Part shown: one piece after another, positions 1 through 8,801 of the stretch
How the letters are laid out: every line of letters starts with the position of its first letter
How positions within the stretch are numbered: the stretch's first letter is position 1
Origin: Bacteroidota bacterium
GTDB taxonomy: Bacteria; Bacteroidota; Bacteroidia; AKYH767-A; OLB10
NCBI GenBank assembly: GCA_016709725.1
Contig: JADJMG010000001.1
Span: forward strand, 496,001-560,000
Length of the DNA stretch: 64,000 nt
Direction of reading: 5' to 3'
Made by a program: the position numbers and the translations under genes
The notes under the pieces: generated by a model
Told to the model about the DNA's origin: nothing
Database searches by the model: none
The model's input: only the letters and a program-made list of their open reading frames with translations

Positions 1-515
1 ATATCGTAATCGTTTAAACTCACAATGAACTCGGATGTAAGAAACAATTCAGCGCCTTTTATATAAATGATTCCTTTAATGATCCTTTCTTGCCCAACTC
101 CTTTAATGTTAAGCACCCCTTTTGCTCGAACAGGATAAACACCATCTTTATTAAAATTTACCTCATCTATTATTTTTCCAGTAAATGTACAATTTGAGTA
201 TTGATCCGTTTCCATGTAATTTTCGTTGAAATGATCATGCTGTAATTGACTGTTAAAGCCTATAAATGAATTATTTGGAACTCGAAAGGCGACAGAATGT
301 GAAACTGGATCAATTAATCCTTTTAACTCTTTTGAATTCGCTTTAATGGTTTCCAAGTCTGCTTTGGAACTAAATTCGATGGTACCAGATGTGATCGAAT
401 ATCTTCCAACATTTTGACTATTAACAGTTAACGCAAAGAAAATTTGGATAAAGAAAAGCAATAAGAAGCGAAATACTGGTTTTTTAAAAAAAGAATCGAA
501 ATCAAGCTCTTTCAT
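1..515 (-). CDS. YceI-like family protein (3' end cut by window edge)
   Basis: Reading the minus strand from the ATG at 515 gives an uninterrupted frame of about 171 codons that is still open at base 1. It starts with a cytoplasmic tail and a hydrophobic signal segment (FRFLLLFFIQIFFALTVNSQ) typical of export. It then shows the YceI lipocalin-like pattern: VGRYSITSGTIEFSS near the mature N-terminus, HFNENYMETDQY in the middle, and VRAKGVLNIKGV followed by another beta strand. YceI proteins are periplasmic beta barrels that bind isoprenoid-like lipids. About 20 residues are probably missing at the C-terminus. The gene is divergent from the sulfate operon and shares a 500-base spacer with it. 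The frame and signal are seen directly; the YceI assignment is by motif resemblance. Confidence 0.75.
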   Translation of the reverse strand, partial: MKELDFDSFFKKPVFRFLLLFFIQIFFALTVNSQNVGRYSITSGTIEFSSKADLETIKANSKELKGLIDPVSHSVAFRVPNNSFIGFNSQLQHDHFNENYMETDQYSNCTFTGKIIDEVNFNKDGVYPVRAKGVLNIKGVGQERIIKGIIYIKGAELFLTSEFIVSLNDYD

Positions 516-1021
516 TAAATGAATTTAGGTGTTAGATATGCATCTAAAATAGTCAAATATGTTTAGAATCAATTTGAAATACTTTCTCTACAAGGAGTTA
601 TCGTAGTTGAACAAGTAAAATTAATGGTTAAAAGCGAATGAAAATAAAGCAATTTTCCTCTTTCTTCCGGAGATACATTAGTACTTTCGCAGTCGGGCAA
701 GACCCCTACCCAAGAACAAATTTGCACTCCCTTCGTATAAGGAAGGCTAATAGGTTTATGAGTTTCAGATTAGCCATTCTCATTATCGACAGACTGCGAA
801 ATGTCGGCAATACATCTTTGTCACTTGATAAAGCGAATAGGTCATTCGGAAGATTCGGAGATGTCCAAACCATAAAATCACAAAATAAAATTTATTCACC
901 CAAACACATTCAATTTAACCAAATGCTTCAACAGCATGGATTCATTAAACTCTTTATTTGCCTCTTTGAATCAAAGAACAATATAAAAGAGAAGTTAACA
1001 ATGGTCCACCATTAAATTAAA
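516..1021 (+). other. Long leader between the YceI-like gene and the sulfate operon
   Basis: About 500 bases precede the permease start. A -7-like box TACTTTCG lies at 682-689, which would give a transcript leader of roughly 320 nt. A 125-codon frame (638-1015) fills most of it and ends 6 bases before the permease ATG, but its product is basic, low in complexity and resembles no family I know. It also starts upstream of the putative promoter box. I read the stretch as an untranslated leader. No SAM-I or SAM-II riboswitch consensus was recognised. Confidence 0.4.
682..689 (+). promoter_or_regulatory. Putative -7 box TACTTTCG for the sulfate operon
   Basis: TACTTTCG differs at one base from the Bacteroidota -7 consensus TAnnTTTG. 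The same C-for-T variant occurs before dxr, rseP and the SDR gene in this window. No convincing -33 TTTG was found. Confidence 0.35.
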
Positions 1022-2797
1022 ATGGATACTCAGATCATCATTGTTACCAGTGTTGTGCTTGGCATGGTCATCGCACTTTACAAAGAAGTCATCAAGCCGG
1101 TGATGGTATTTGTGGTTGCTATTACTTTGTTAATGGCTACCAATATTATCAATCCGAAAGAAGCGCTGGGTGGATTTGCAAATGAACAAATTGCCGTTAT
1201 TTTTCTTTTGTTAATTATAAGTGATGTTATTAAAAGATCGGCGGCGTTGGATTATTCCATCTATCGATTATTTCGTCCTAACTTGTCGTATCGTGGATTT
1301 TTATTACGCATGAGTACTTCTGTAGCGGGCGTATCTTCTTTTGTAAACAACACTCCATTAGTAGCATTAATGATTCCCTATGTTTATGATTGGGCAAAGA
1401 AGAAAAAAATTAATCCTTCCAAAGTATTAATGCCATTATCAATGGCAGCTATTGTTGGTGGCACCATGACATTAATTGGAACCTCCACAAATTTAGTTGT
1501 GAGTGGAATGGCTGTTGATGCAGGATTGAAACCATTGAGTATGTTTTCTTTTACTCCTATTGGATTTCCTATTCTTGTTTTAGTGGTAATTTACATCGTT
1601 ATCTTTAGTAAAAAATTACTACCTGATCGTACCGACGCGCTTACTGATTTTAAAGAAGACTCCAGAAAATATTTAATTGAAACGAAAGTACCTGAGGCTT
1701 CTACCTATATTGGAAATTCGATTGACAGCAACAAGCTCCGACAACTTCGCGGATTGTATGTCGTTGAAATAATTCGTGGAACCAAAAAAATTGCACCGGT
1801 ATCTCCTAAAGAAATCATTCAAGTAAACGACATCTTAATTTTTGCGGGTGAAACAGACACTGTCATCGATTTATTAAGTAATCAAAGTGATTTAATTCCT
1901 GCGGAATATTCGGAATATCCTTTGGATGGAAAAGTAGAAGTGATAGAGACCATTATTGCACCCAATTCTTCTTTAATAAACAAAGCCATTAATCAAACGA
2001 ACTTCAGGGAAATATTTGACGCTGGAATTGTGGCTGTAAATCGCGACGGTGAAAAAATTAGTGGTAAGGTGGGTGATATTGAATTGCGATTTGGTGATTT
2101 GCTTTTAGTAGTGGCTGGAAAAGGATTTCGGAAAAGAGCAGAACTAAATCGTGATCTTATCCTTGTTTCCAAACGACGAGAAATCAATAATACCAGTAAA
2201 AACAGAATTAAATATATTTTACTCGCCATCGCCTTAGCTTTCGCATTAGAAGCCTGTGGTATGATGAGTTTATTTATGTCGCTTTTCATCATTACAGGTG
2301 CTATAGCCTTAGCAGGATTTTTAAATGTAGATGATGTTAAAAAATCCTTAGACCTTGAACTGATGGTAATGCTGGCCATGGCTCTCGGAATTGGAAAAGC
2401 AATATCCAATTCTGGAGCCGATCAATATTTTGCTAAAGCAGTAATCCATTACTCAATCAATCTACATGAAACCTTGGGTGTCATTTTAGGACTGTATTTG
2501 GTAACGAATGTTCTTACCATGTTTGTAACGAATGCAGCTGCAGTTGCTATTACTTTCCCCATTGCTGTTGCGACAGGGAATCAAATTGGAATGCAGGATG
2601 TGACGCCTTTATTACTTACCATTGCATTTGCTAGCTCGGCAGATTTCATTACTCCATTTGGTTATCAAACGAACTTGATGGTTTTTGGTCCGGGAGGATA
2701 TCGATTTTCTGATTATGTACGTTACGGATTTATCCCTACTTTGATCTATATGACGATGACCATTTTTGGAATTGCGTATTGGTATAATCTTATTTAA
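1022..2797 (+). CDS. SLC13/DASS-family permease with two RCK_C domains, probable sulfate transporter
   Basis: 591-residue inner-membrane protein. Transmembrane helices fill residues 1-200 and 395-591. Two cytosolic RCK_C (TrkA-C-like) domains lie between them, at about 215-290 and 300-375. The duplicated DASS signatures are visible: NNTPLVALM (109-117) and TLIGTSTNLVV (150-160) in the first half, FVTNAAAVAITFPIA and FGYQTNLMVFGPGGYRFSDY in the second. DASS carriers move dicarboxylates, sulfate or other divalent anions with sodium. The gene is the first of an operon with cysC, cysD, cysN and cysQ, so sulfate is the likely substrate. That is inferred from context, since no substrate-specific residue was checked. 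The spacer to cysC is 22 bases. Confidence 0.88.
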   Translation: MDTQIIIVTSVVLGMVIALYKEVIKPVMVFVVAITLLMATNIINPKEALGGFANEQIAVIFLLLIISDVIKRSAALDYSIYRLFRPNLSYRGFLLRMSTSVAGVSSFVNNTPLVALMIPYVYDWAKKKKINPSKVLMPLSMAAIVGGTMTLIGTSTNLVVSGMAVDAGLKPLSMFSFTPIGFPILVLVVIYIVIFSKKLLPDRTDALTDFKEDSRKYLIETKVPEASTYIGNSIDSNKLRQLRGLYVVEIIRGTKKIAPVSPKEIIQVNDILIFAGETDTVIDLLSNQSDLIPAEYSEYPLDGKVEVIETIIAPNSSLINKAINQTNFREIFDAGIVAVNRDGEKISGKVGDIELRFGDLLLVVAGKGFRKRAELNRDLILVSKRREINNTSKNRIKYILLAIALAFALEACGMMSLFMSLFIITGAIALAGFLNVDDVKKSLDLELMVMLAMALGIGKAISNSGADQYFAKAVIHYSINLHETLGVILGLYLVTNVLTMFVTNAAAVAITFPIAVATGNQIGMQDVTPLLLTIAFASSADFITPFGYQTNLMVFGPGGYRFSDYVRYGFIPTLIYMTMTIFGIAYWYNLI

Positions 2798-2819
2798 ATT
2801 AAACATTGAAATTCGACAA

Positions 2820-3425
2820 ATGAAAAATTTAGATATCGTAAAGCAAGATTATAAAATTAGTAAGGCAGACAGAGAAAAATTATTACAACAAAAGCCTGTT
2901 CTATTATGGCTCACTGGACTCAGTGGATCTGGAAAGTCAACCATCGCTGATCGCGTGGAGCAAGCGTTGCATCAACAAGGTTTTAAAACATATTTACTGG
3001 ATGGTGACAATATCCGTCATGGTCTCAATAGCAATATTGACTTCAGTGAAACTGGTCGAAAAGAAAATATTAGAAGAATTGGTGAAGTAGCCAAGCTCTT
3101 TTTAGATGCTGGAATCATCGTTATCAGCGCCTTTATCTCCCCTTTTCGTGAAGATCGAGAGGCGGTGAGAAATCTACTCAAAGAGGGCGAATTTATTGAG
3201 ATCCATGTCGATTGCCCCCTCGAAATTTGTGAACAAAGAGATGTAAAAGGTCTTTATGCCAAGGCTCGTAGAGGAGAAATCCCTAACTTTACCGGGATTT
3301 CGTCCCCCTTCGAAATTCCCACACACCCCGAAATTACTGTACACACCGACCAAGAAAAATTGGACGATAGTGTGAACAAAATTCTATCCTATACGTACAA
3401 TTGCATTAAACCCTTGAAAGGATGA
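2820..3425 (+). CDS. cysC: Adenylylsulfate (APS) kinase
   Basis: Phosphorylates APS at the 3' hydroxyl with ATP to make PAPS, the universal sulfuryl donor. The ATG at 2820 gives a 201-residue protein of normal CysC length; an in-frame ATG at 2766 lies inside the permease gene and is unlikely. The Walker A loop GLSGSGKS is at 33-40. It is followed by the APS-binding stretch DGDNIRHGLN and FSETGRKENIRR, and by FISPFREDR. The protein is a stand-alone kinase, not fused to CysN. Its stop overlaps the cysD start by four bases (ATGA at 3422), which indicates translational coupling. A dedicated APS kinase next to the sulfurylase points to PAPS production. Confidence 0.95.
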   Translation: MKNLDIVKQDYKISKADREKLLQQKPVLLWLTGLSGSGKSTIADRVEQALHQQGFKTYLLDGDNIRHGLNSNIDFSETGRKENIRRIGEVAKLFLDAGIIVISAFISPFREDREAVRNLLKEGEFIEIHVDCPLEICEQRDVKGLYAKARRGEIPNFTGISSPFEIPTHPEITVHTDQEKLDDSVNKILSYTYNCIKPLKG

Positions 3426-4327
3426 TCCTTTATCATTTAAATCACCTTCGCGAACTCGAAGCTGAGGCTATATATATTATTCGTGAAACCGCTTCTCAAT
3501 TTGAGAGGCCTGCTATGTTATTCTCAGGTGGAAAAGATTCCATCGTAATGACTCACTTAGCACGCAAAGCATTTTATCCGGCTCGCATCCCTTTCCCACT
3601 CTTGCATATTGATACAGGACATAATTTTCCTGAGACGATTGAGTTTCGAGATAAAATGGTAGCAGAAATTGGTGCCAATTTAATTGTCCGTAATGTTCAA
3701 GATTCTATTAATTCTGGTCGTGCTAAGGAAGAGAAAGGCCCTAATGCAAGTCGCAATATGTTGCAAACGATTACGCTGTTAGATGCCTTAGAAGAATTAA
3801 AAGTGGATGCTGCTATGGGAGGCGCACGCAGAGACGAAGAAAAAGCAAGAGCGAAAGAAAGATTCTTTTCGCACCGTGATGAATTTGGTCAATGGGATCC
3901 AAAAAATCAACGTCCAGAGTTATGGATGTTGTTGAATGGACGTAAACATCAAGGTGAACATTTCCGAGTGTTTCCGTTAAGTAATTGGACAGAGATGGAT
4001 GTGTGGATGTACATCGCCATGGAAAAAATTGATATTCCTAATATTTATTTTACACATCAACGTGAAATTGTGAAGCGTGATGGAATGTTACTCGCCAACT
4101 CCGAATACATTACGGTTCGTGAAACTGAAAAAGCAGAAATGATGACAGTTCGTTTCCGTACCATTGGTGATATGACTTGTACAGGAGCTGTTCTCTCGCC
4201 TGCAAATAGCTTACAACAAATCATTGAAGAAGTAGCAGCAAGCAAGACGACTGAACGCGGAACTCGTTCAGACGATAAGCGCAGTGAAACCGCCATGGAA
4301 GACAGAAAAAAAGCAGGTTATTTTTAG
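3422..4327 (+). CDS. cysD: Sulfate adenylyltransferase subunit 2
   Basis: Catalytic subunit of ATP sulfurylase, which makes APS from ATP and sulfate and acts with the GTPase CysN. It is 301 residues, the usual length. The PP-loop SGGKDS lies at 35-40, GGARRDEEKARAKER at 133-147, and FGQWDPKNQRPELW follows directly; all are CysD hallmarks. The C-terminal part has the expected RTIGDMTCTGAV and ERGTRSDDK segments. It overlaps cysC by 4 bases and is 54 bases from cysN. No lesions are seen. Confidence 0.97.
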   Translation: MILYHLNHLRELEAEAIYIIRETASQFERPAMLFSGGKDSIVMTHLARKAFYPARIPFPLLHIDTGHNFPETIEFRDKMVAEIGANLIVRNVQDSINSGRAKEEKGPNASRNMLQTITLLDALEELKVDAAMGGARRDEEKARAKERFFSHRDEFGQWDPKNQRPELWMLLNGRKHQGEHFRVFPLSNWTEMDVWMYIAMEKIDIPNIYFTHQREIVKRDGMLLANSEYITVRETEKAEMMTVRFRTIGDMTCTGAVLSPANSLQQIIEEVAASKTTERGTRSDDKRSETAMEDRKKAGYF

Positions 4328-4381
4328 TAGATCTACATCTACTACAGTTAAAATAATATTTGATAATTCAATAGAAAGAAA

Positions 4382-5656
4382 ATGAGTGATTTTAGTAAAG
4401 ACGGATATTTAAACATGGAGTTACTTCGCTTCACCACTGCAGGAAGTGTTGATGATGGGAAGAGCACATTAATCGGTCGATTATTATATGACAGTAAACA
4501 AATTTTTGAAGACCAACTCGAAGCCATTGAACAGCGTAGTTCACAGCGAGGATTTGAGCATGTGGATTTAAGTTTACTTACAGATGGATTAAAGGCAGAA
4601 AGAGAGCAAGGAATTACCATTGATGTAGCTTACCGCTATTTTGCTACGCCAAAGCGTAAATTTATCATTGCGGATACTCCCGGACATATTCAATACACTC
4701 GAAACATGGTGACGGGTGCTTCTACTGCCAACGCTGCATTAATATTAGTTGATGCGCGCAAAGGAGTATTGGAACAAACCATTCGTCATTCATTCATTGC
4801 ATCACTCCTTCAAATTCCTCACTTGATCATTTGCATCAATAAAATGGACTTAGTGAATTACGAAGAGGCTGCTTTTGAAAAAGTGGTGGATGAGTTTAAA
4901 TCACTTTCTTCAAAACTGGATATTAAGGACGTAAGTTTTTTACCAATCAGTGCATTGCTGGGTGACAACGTTGTTGACAAATCTAAAAACATGTCGTGGT
5001 ACAATGGTCCAACATTGATGTATTTATTGGAGAATTTACACATCAGCAGCGACGAAAATCATATTGATTGCCGTTTCCCGGTGCAATATGTAATTCGTCC
5101 ACAACAAACCGAATATCACGATTACAGAGGCTATGCCGGAAGAATTTCCAGTGGCATCTTTAAACCAGGTGATAAAATTAAAGTTTTACCGAGTGAAGAA
5201 ATTGCGACTGTAAAAACCATTGAACTTTTTGGAGAAGAAATTCCAGAAGCATATTCGCCGATGTCAGTGACCATTACTTTAGATAGAGATGTTGACATCA
5301 GTCGTGGTGATATGATTGTTCGTGAAAACAATGTTCCCAACATCTTGCAAGAATTTGATGTCATGGTGTGTTGGTTGAACTCTACACCTTTACAAGGTGG
5401 CGGTAAATACGCCTTACGTCACACTACAAAGGATGCACGGTGTATCATCAAAGACATTCGTTATAAAATTGATATAAGTACTTTACATCGTAACGAAGAA
5501 GATAAAAAGATTGGCATGAATGACATTGCGCGTATTTCCATTAAAACTACCGTTCCCATCTTTTTTGATAGCTATCGAAAAAATCGTCATACTGGAAGTA
5601 TCATACTCATTGATGAATCCACGAATGAAACGATAGGTGCCGGAATGATCGTTTAA
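4382..5656 (+). CDS. cysN: Sulfate adenylyltransferase subunit 1 (GTPase)
   Basis: EF-Tu-like GTPase that drives APS synthesis by CysD. 424 residues. G1 GSVDDGKST is at 21-29, the G2 region EREQGITID at 73-81, G3 DTPGH at 98-102 and G4 NKMD at 153-156. The beta-barrel domains follow, including SSGIFKPGDKIKVLPS. In place of the common DTPGHEQYTRNM it reads DTPGHIQYTRNM, a mild variant outside the nucleotide-contacting residues. It has no C-terminal kinase fusion, consistent with the separate cysC. It is the fourth gene of the operon and lies 29 bases before cysQ. Confidence 0.96.
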   Translation: MSDFSKDGYLNMELLRFTTAGSVDDGKSTLIGRLLYDSKQIFEDQLEAIEQRSSQRGFEHVDLSLLTDGLKAEREQGITIDVAYRYFATPKRKFIIADTPGHIQYTRNMVTGASTANAALILVDARKGVLEQTIRHSFIASLLQIPHLIICINKMDLVNYEEAAFEKVVDEFKSLSSKLDIKDVSFLPISALLGDNVVDKSKNMSWYNGPTLMYLLENLHISSDENHIDCRFPVQYVIRPQQTEYHDYRGYAGRISSGIFKPGDKIKVLPSEEIATVKTIELFGEEIPEAYSPMSVTITLDRDVDISRGDMIVRENNVPNILQEFDVMVCWLNSTPLQGGGKYALRHTTKDARCIIKDIRYKIDISTLHRNEEDKKIGMNDIARISIKTTVPIFFDSYRKNRHTGSIILIDESTNETIGAGMIV

Positions 5657-5685
5657 TTTATTTTACACTTTATTCAATAGTTCAA

Positions 5686-6504
5686 ATGGAAAACTACAAT
5701 CAACTTTTATCAATCGCCATTAAAGCGGCAGTGCTTGCTGGAAAAGAAATTAAAGAAGTTTACGGGCGTGAATTCAGTGTGGAATTGAAAGACGATAAAA
5801 GTCCTTTGACGGAGGCTGATAAAAAATCACATCATAAGATTGTAGACATTCTGAATGAAACTGGATTGCCTTTATTAAGCGAGGAAGGAAGAGAGATTCC
5901 CTTTGCAGAGCGAAGTAAGTGGGGAATATTTTGGTTAATTGATCCATTAGATGGGACGAAAGAGTTTATTAAAAGGAATGGAGAATTCACGGTGAACATT
6001 GCACTCATTAAAAATAGTGTTGCCATACTTGGGGTTATCTATGCACCGATCATTGACTCCCTCTACTTTGGCGCTGAAGGAACAGGATCTTATAAAGCAG
6101 AAGCCGATTTAGAATATTTAACGCATATTATTCAAACCCCTCATATTGCAGATCGTTTAATTACTGCAAGCAGACGATTACCCATCAAAAATGAAAATCG
6201 TCCTTTCACTGTCGTAGCATCGCGTTCCCATTTGAGTGAAGAAACTACTGTTTTCATAGATGAACTCAAGCAGAGCCATTCCGATTTACAAATGATCTCT
6301 AAAGGAAGTTCATTAAAACTTTGTTTAGTAGCAGAAGGCGCTGCGGATGTATATCCACGCTTTGCTCCTACCATGGAATGGGATACAGCGGCAGGACAAG
6401 CCATCGCGCATTCGGCAGGGTTTACGGTGATCAATGCAAAAGATCAAAGTCCGGTCGTGTACAATAAAACGGATTTATTGAATCCTTGGTTTATTGTACA
6501 ATAA
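5686..6504 (+). CDS. cysQ: 3'(2'),5'-bisphosphate nucleotidase
   Basis: Inositol monophosphatase-fold enzyme that hydrolyses PAP (and PAPS) to AMP. It removes the by-product of sulfotransferases or PAPS reductase. 272 residues. Metal-site motifs are present: SEEG at 65-68, WLIDPLDGTKEF at 83-94 and EWDTAAGQA near 231-239. Its place at the end of the operon is typical. Because no PAPS reductase or sulfite reductase gene is visible in this window, its natural partner here may be the sulfotransferases at 29-32 kb; this link is an inference. Confidence 0.93.
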   Translation: MENYNQLLSIAIKAAVLAGKEIKEVYGREFSVELKDDKSPLTEADKKSHHKIVDILNETGLPLLSEEGREIPFAERSKWGIFWLIDPLDGTKEFIKRNGEFTVNIALIKNSVAILGVIYAPIIDSLYFGAEGTGSYKAEADLEYLTHIIQTPHIADRLITASRRLPIKNENRPFTVVASRSHLSEETTVFIDELKQSHSDLQMISKGSSLKLCLVAEGAADVYPRFAPTMEWDTAAGQAIAHSAGFTVINAKDQSPVVYNKTDLLNPWFIVQ

Positions 6505-6676
6505 TTCCAGAATTTAACTTTCTTTAAAACAACACAGCGAAGTTTAAAAATCGTGTTTGTGCTTTGTTCTACTTTTCATAAAGCTTTTTTCTCTTTTTCT
6601 ATTTCCGTCTAGATTATTAACAATCATCTAACTTCTTGGTAATAAAACTCTAACATTGTGCGCGTAATATTGTATC

Positions 6677-6826
6677 GTGAAAAATAAAGTGATACATGCA
6701 TTTTTAAATAAAATAAGCTGGGCTTTTATCGAGCGCTTTACTATTCTAAAAATTACTACCATTTGGAATAAAAATTTTCACTACGATCGGCTTTCGGTAG
6801 ACTTTAAAAACCCCACTACGGCTTGA
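6677..6826 (+). CDS. Candidate 49-residue ORF coupled to the metallophosphoesterase start
   Basis: A GTG at 6677 opens 49 codons ending in a TGA at 6824-6826. This stop overlaps the TTG start of the next gene (TTGA), an arrangement usual in coupled translation. The product is rich in aromatic and basic residues and I do not recognise it. It lies in a 318-base spacer that otherwise holds no gene. No strong ribosome binding site is seen. It may be a short leader peptide or chance open sequence. Confidence 0.25.
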   Translation: MKNKVIHAFLNKISWAFIERFTILKITTIWNKNFHYDRLSVDFKNPTTA

Positions 6827-7758
6827 AGACTACTGCGAAGATAAAGAAAGTGAGAAGAGAAGTTGAAGTAGTAGTAATTTCCGATGTTCATTTAGGCACC
6901 TATGGATGCCACGCCAAAGAGCTTTGCCAATATTTGAAGTCGATACAACCTGGAAGGTTAATTCTGAATGGGGATATTGTTGACATGTGGCAATTCAGTA
7001 AAAACTACTTTCCAAAAGATCACATGCAGGTGGTAAAAGAAATAATTTCTTTAGCGACGAGTGGTGTTCCTGTACATTACATCACGGGAAATCATGATGA
7101 GTTGCTTCGAAAATTTTCTGGATTTCAATTAGGCAATTTATCCATTGACAACAAGCTCGTATTAGAGATGGATGGAAAGCGTGCTTGGGTATTTCACGGC
7201 GATGTGTTTGACGTCACCATGCAACATGCAAAGTGGCTCACCAAATTAGGTGCGATTGGTTACGACCTTCTGATTTTAATTAATGCATGTACCAATAGTA
7301 TCTTAAAAAAAATGGGTAAAGAGAAAATATCATTATCCAAAAAAATTAAAAACGGGGTGAAGAGTGCTGTGAAGTACATCAACAATTTTGAAGTGATTTG
7401 TGCAGATATAGCCATTAGCAATGGATATGATTATGTGGTGTGTGGACACATCCATCAACCCGAAATAAGAACCATTAAAAATGAGCATGGAGAAGTTGGC
7501 TATTTAAATAGTGGTGATTGGGTAGAGAACCTTACTGCTTTGGAATATCATGAAAACAAATGGTCGCTTTATCATCATCAAGAACAAGCACAATTTGAAA
7601 ATGATCCCGAACAAGAAATAGTAAACAACTTTGTATACTTAAACAACAAGGAATTGTTTAATATCCTTCTCGGCGAAATTTATTCCAGCAATAACGAATC
7701 CTCCACTAAAATTATTAAGAAGAATGAAAATACTGTATGCCATACAGGGCACGGGTAA
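6823..7758 (+). CDS. Calcineurin-like metallophosphoesterase (UDP-2,3-diacylglucosamine hydrolase type)
   Basis: All metal-binding blocks of the metallophosphoesterase fold are present: SDVHLG at 20-25, NGDIVD at 49-54, GNHDE at 89-93, a HGD motif in the middle and GHIHQPE near 212-218. The nearest known role is LpxH-type hydrolysis of UDP-2,3-diacylglucosamine, but this long Bacteroidota form (311 residues) with an insert rich in lysine may act on another lipid-linked substrate. The start is uncertain: no ATG fits, and a TTG at 6823 or a GTG at 6850 are the choices. It overlaps the following glycosyltransferase by 35 bases, so the two probably work in one envelope glycolipid step. Confidence 0.82.
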   Translation: MKTTAKIKKVRREVEVVVISDVHLGTYGCHAKELCQYLKSIQPGRLILNGDIVDMWQFSKNYFPKDHMQVVKEIISLATSGVPVHYITGNHDELLRKFSGFQLGNLSIDNKLVLEMDGKRAWVFHGDVFDVTMQHAKWLTKLGAIGYDLLILINACTNSILKKMGKEKISLSKKIKNGVKSAVKYINNFEVICADIAISNGYDYVVCGHIHQPEIRTIKNEHGEVGYLNSGDWVENLTALEYHENKWSLYHHQEQAQFENDPEQEIVNNFVYLNNKELFNILLGEIYSSNNESSTKIIKKNENTVCHTGHG

Positions 7759-8794
7759 CGGACATATCAGCAGAGCGCTTGAAATCATTCCGATATTAAA
7801 GAAAAAAGCGAATGTTGATGTACTCATCAGTGCTTCGCAGTGGGATTTAAAAGTTCCATTTCCGGTTGAATACAATTACAAAGGAATGGGATTTGTTTTT
7901 GGTAAGCAAGGAGGAGTGGATATTCTTCGCACTTATCTGAATCTAGATTCGATCCAACTCTTAAAAGAAATAAAAAGCTTACCTGTAGAAAAATACGATT
8001 TAGTCATTAGTGATTTTGAGCCCGTATCGGCATGGGCCTGTCATTTAAAAAATAAAGTTTGTGTTGGATTAAGTAATCAAGTGGCCAGTTTACATCCTTT
8101 AGCTCCAAAACCTAAAACGAAAGATCCTTTCGGTAAGATGATACTTAATCACTATGCGCCAGGAACTTTTAATTATGGTTTTCACTTTAAAAAATTTGAT
8201 TCGAGCATTCATACACCCATCATTCGAAAAGAAATACGAAATGCCAAAGTTGAGACCAAACCTTATGTTACGGTTTATCTTCCCAGCTTTGATGATGAGA
8301 AAGTGATTAAGAAATTGAAAACTTACTCTGACATCGATTTCCAGCTCTTTAGTAAAAAATCAAAAATCACTTATCGTCATCGGAATTTCCGCGTCATTCC
8401 TATTAACCAAGACACTTTTGTAAAAAGCATGGCTGAATCTTCTGGAGTAATATGCAACGCAGGATTTGGCACTACAGCAGAAGCGCTTTATTTGGGAAAA
8501 TCATTATTGGCCATTCCCATGAAAACGCAATACGAACAACATTGCAACGCTGCTGTACTAAAATCGATGGGTGTAGAAATTTTACCGAATTTAAAAGAAA
8601 AACAACTTCCTAAACTAGATAGTTGGTTTCAACAGTTAAATACCATTTCTGTTGATTATCCGGATGAAACTTCTGACTTATTAGATCAGATTATTGAAAG
8701 ACATGCAGGACAAGAATTAGATGAAAACAACTTCTTTTCGGATCATTCTATTTTACAAAAATTAACGCGTCCCTCTAAAGTAAAACTAGCTTAA
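7724..8794 (+). CDS. GT-B glycosyltransferase, MurG/GT28-like (MJ1255 type)
   Basis: 356 residues. The N-terminus MKILYAIQGTGNGH has the glycine loop of GT-B enzymes (GTGNGH at 9-14). The C-terminal domain carries CNAGFGTTAEALYLGKSLL followed by QYEQHCNAA, the usual nucleotide-sugar site of MurG and UGT-like proteins. It has no signal peptide or transmembrane segment, so it should act at the cytosolic membrane face. The 35-base overlap with the metallophosphoesterase and the 7-base gap to the GH1 gene indicate one transcript. Acceptor and donor cannot be read from the sequence. Confidence 0.8.
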   Translation: MKILYAIQGTGNGHISRALEIIPILKKKANVDVLISASQWDLKVPFPVEYNYKGMGFVFGKQGGVDILRTYLNLDSIQLLKEIKSLPVEKYDLVISDFEPVSAWACHLKNKVCVGLSNQVASLHPLAPKPKTKDPFGKMILNHYAPGTFNYGFHFKKFDSSIHTPIIRKEIRNAKVETKPYVTVYLPSFDDEKVIKKLKTYSDIDFQLFSKKSKITYRHRNFRVIPINQDTFVKSMAESSGVICNAGFGTTAEALYLGKSLLAIPMKTQYEQHCNAAVLKSMGVEILPNLKEKQLPKLDSWFQQLNTISVDYPDETSDLLDQIIERHAGQELDENNFFSDHSILQKLTRPSKVKLA

Positions 8795-8801
8795 GCAACC
8801 T

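Noticed and set aside
638..1015. 125-codon open frame before the sulfate permease
   Set aside because: It starts upstream of the likely promoter box and its product is basic and low in complexity with no family resemblance. It is treated as leader sequence.
516..1021. SAM riboswitch before the sulfur genes
   Set aside because: The SAM-I and SAM-II core sequences known to me were not found on the plus strand.
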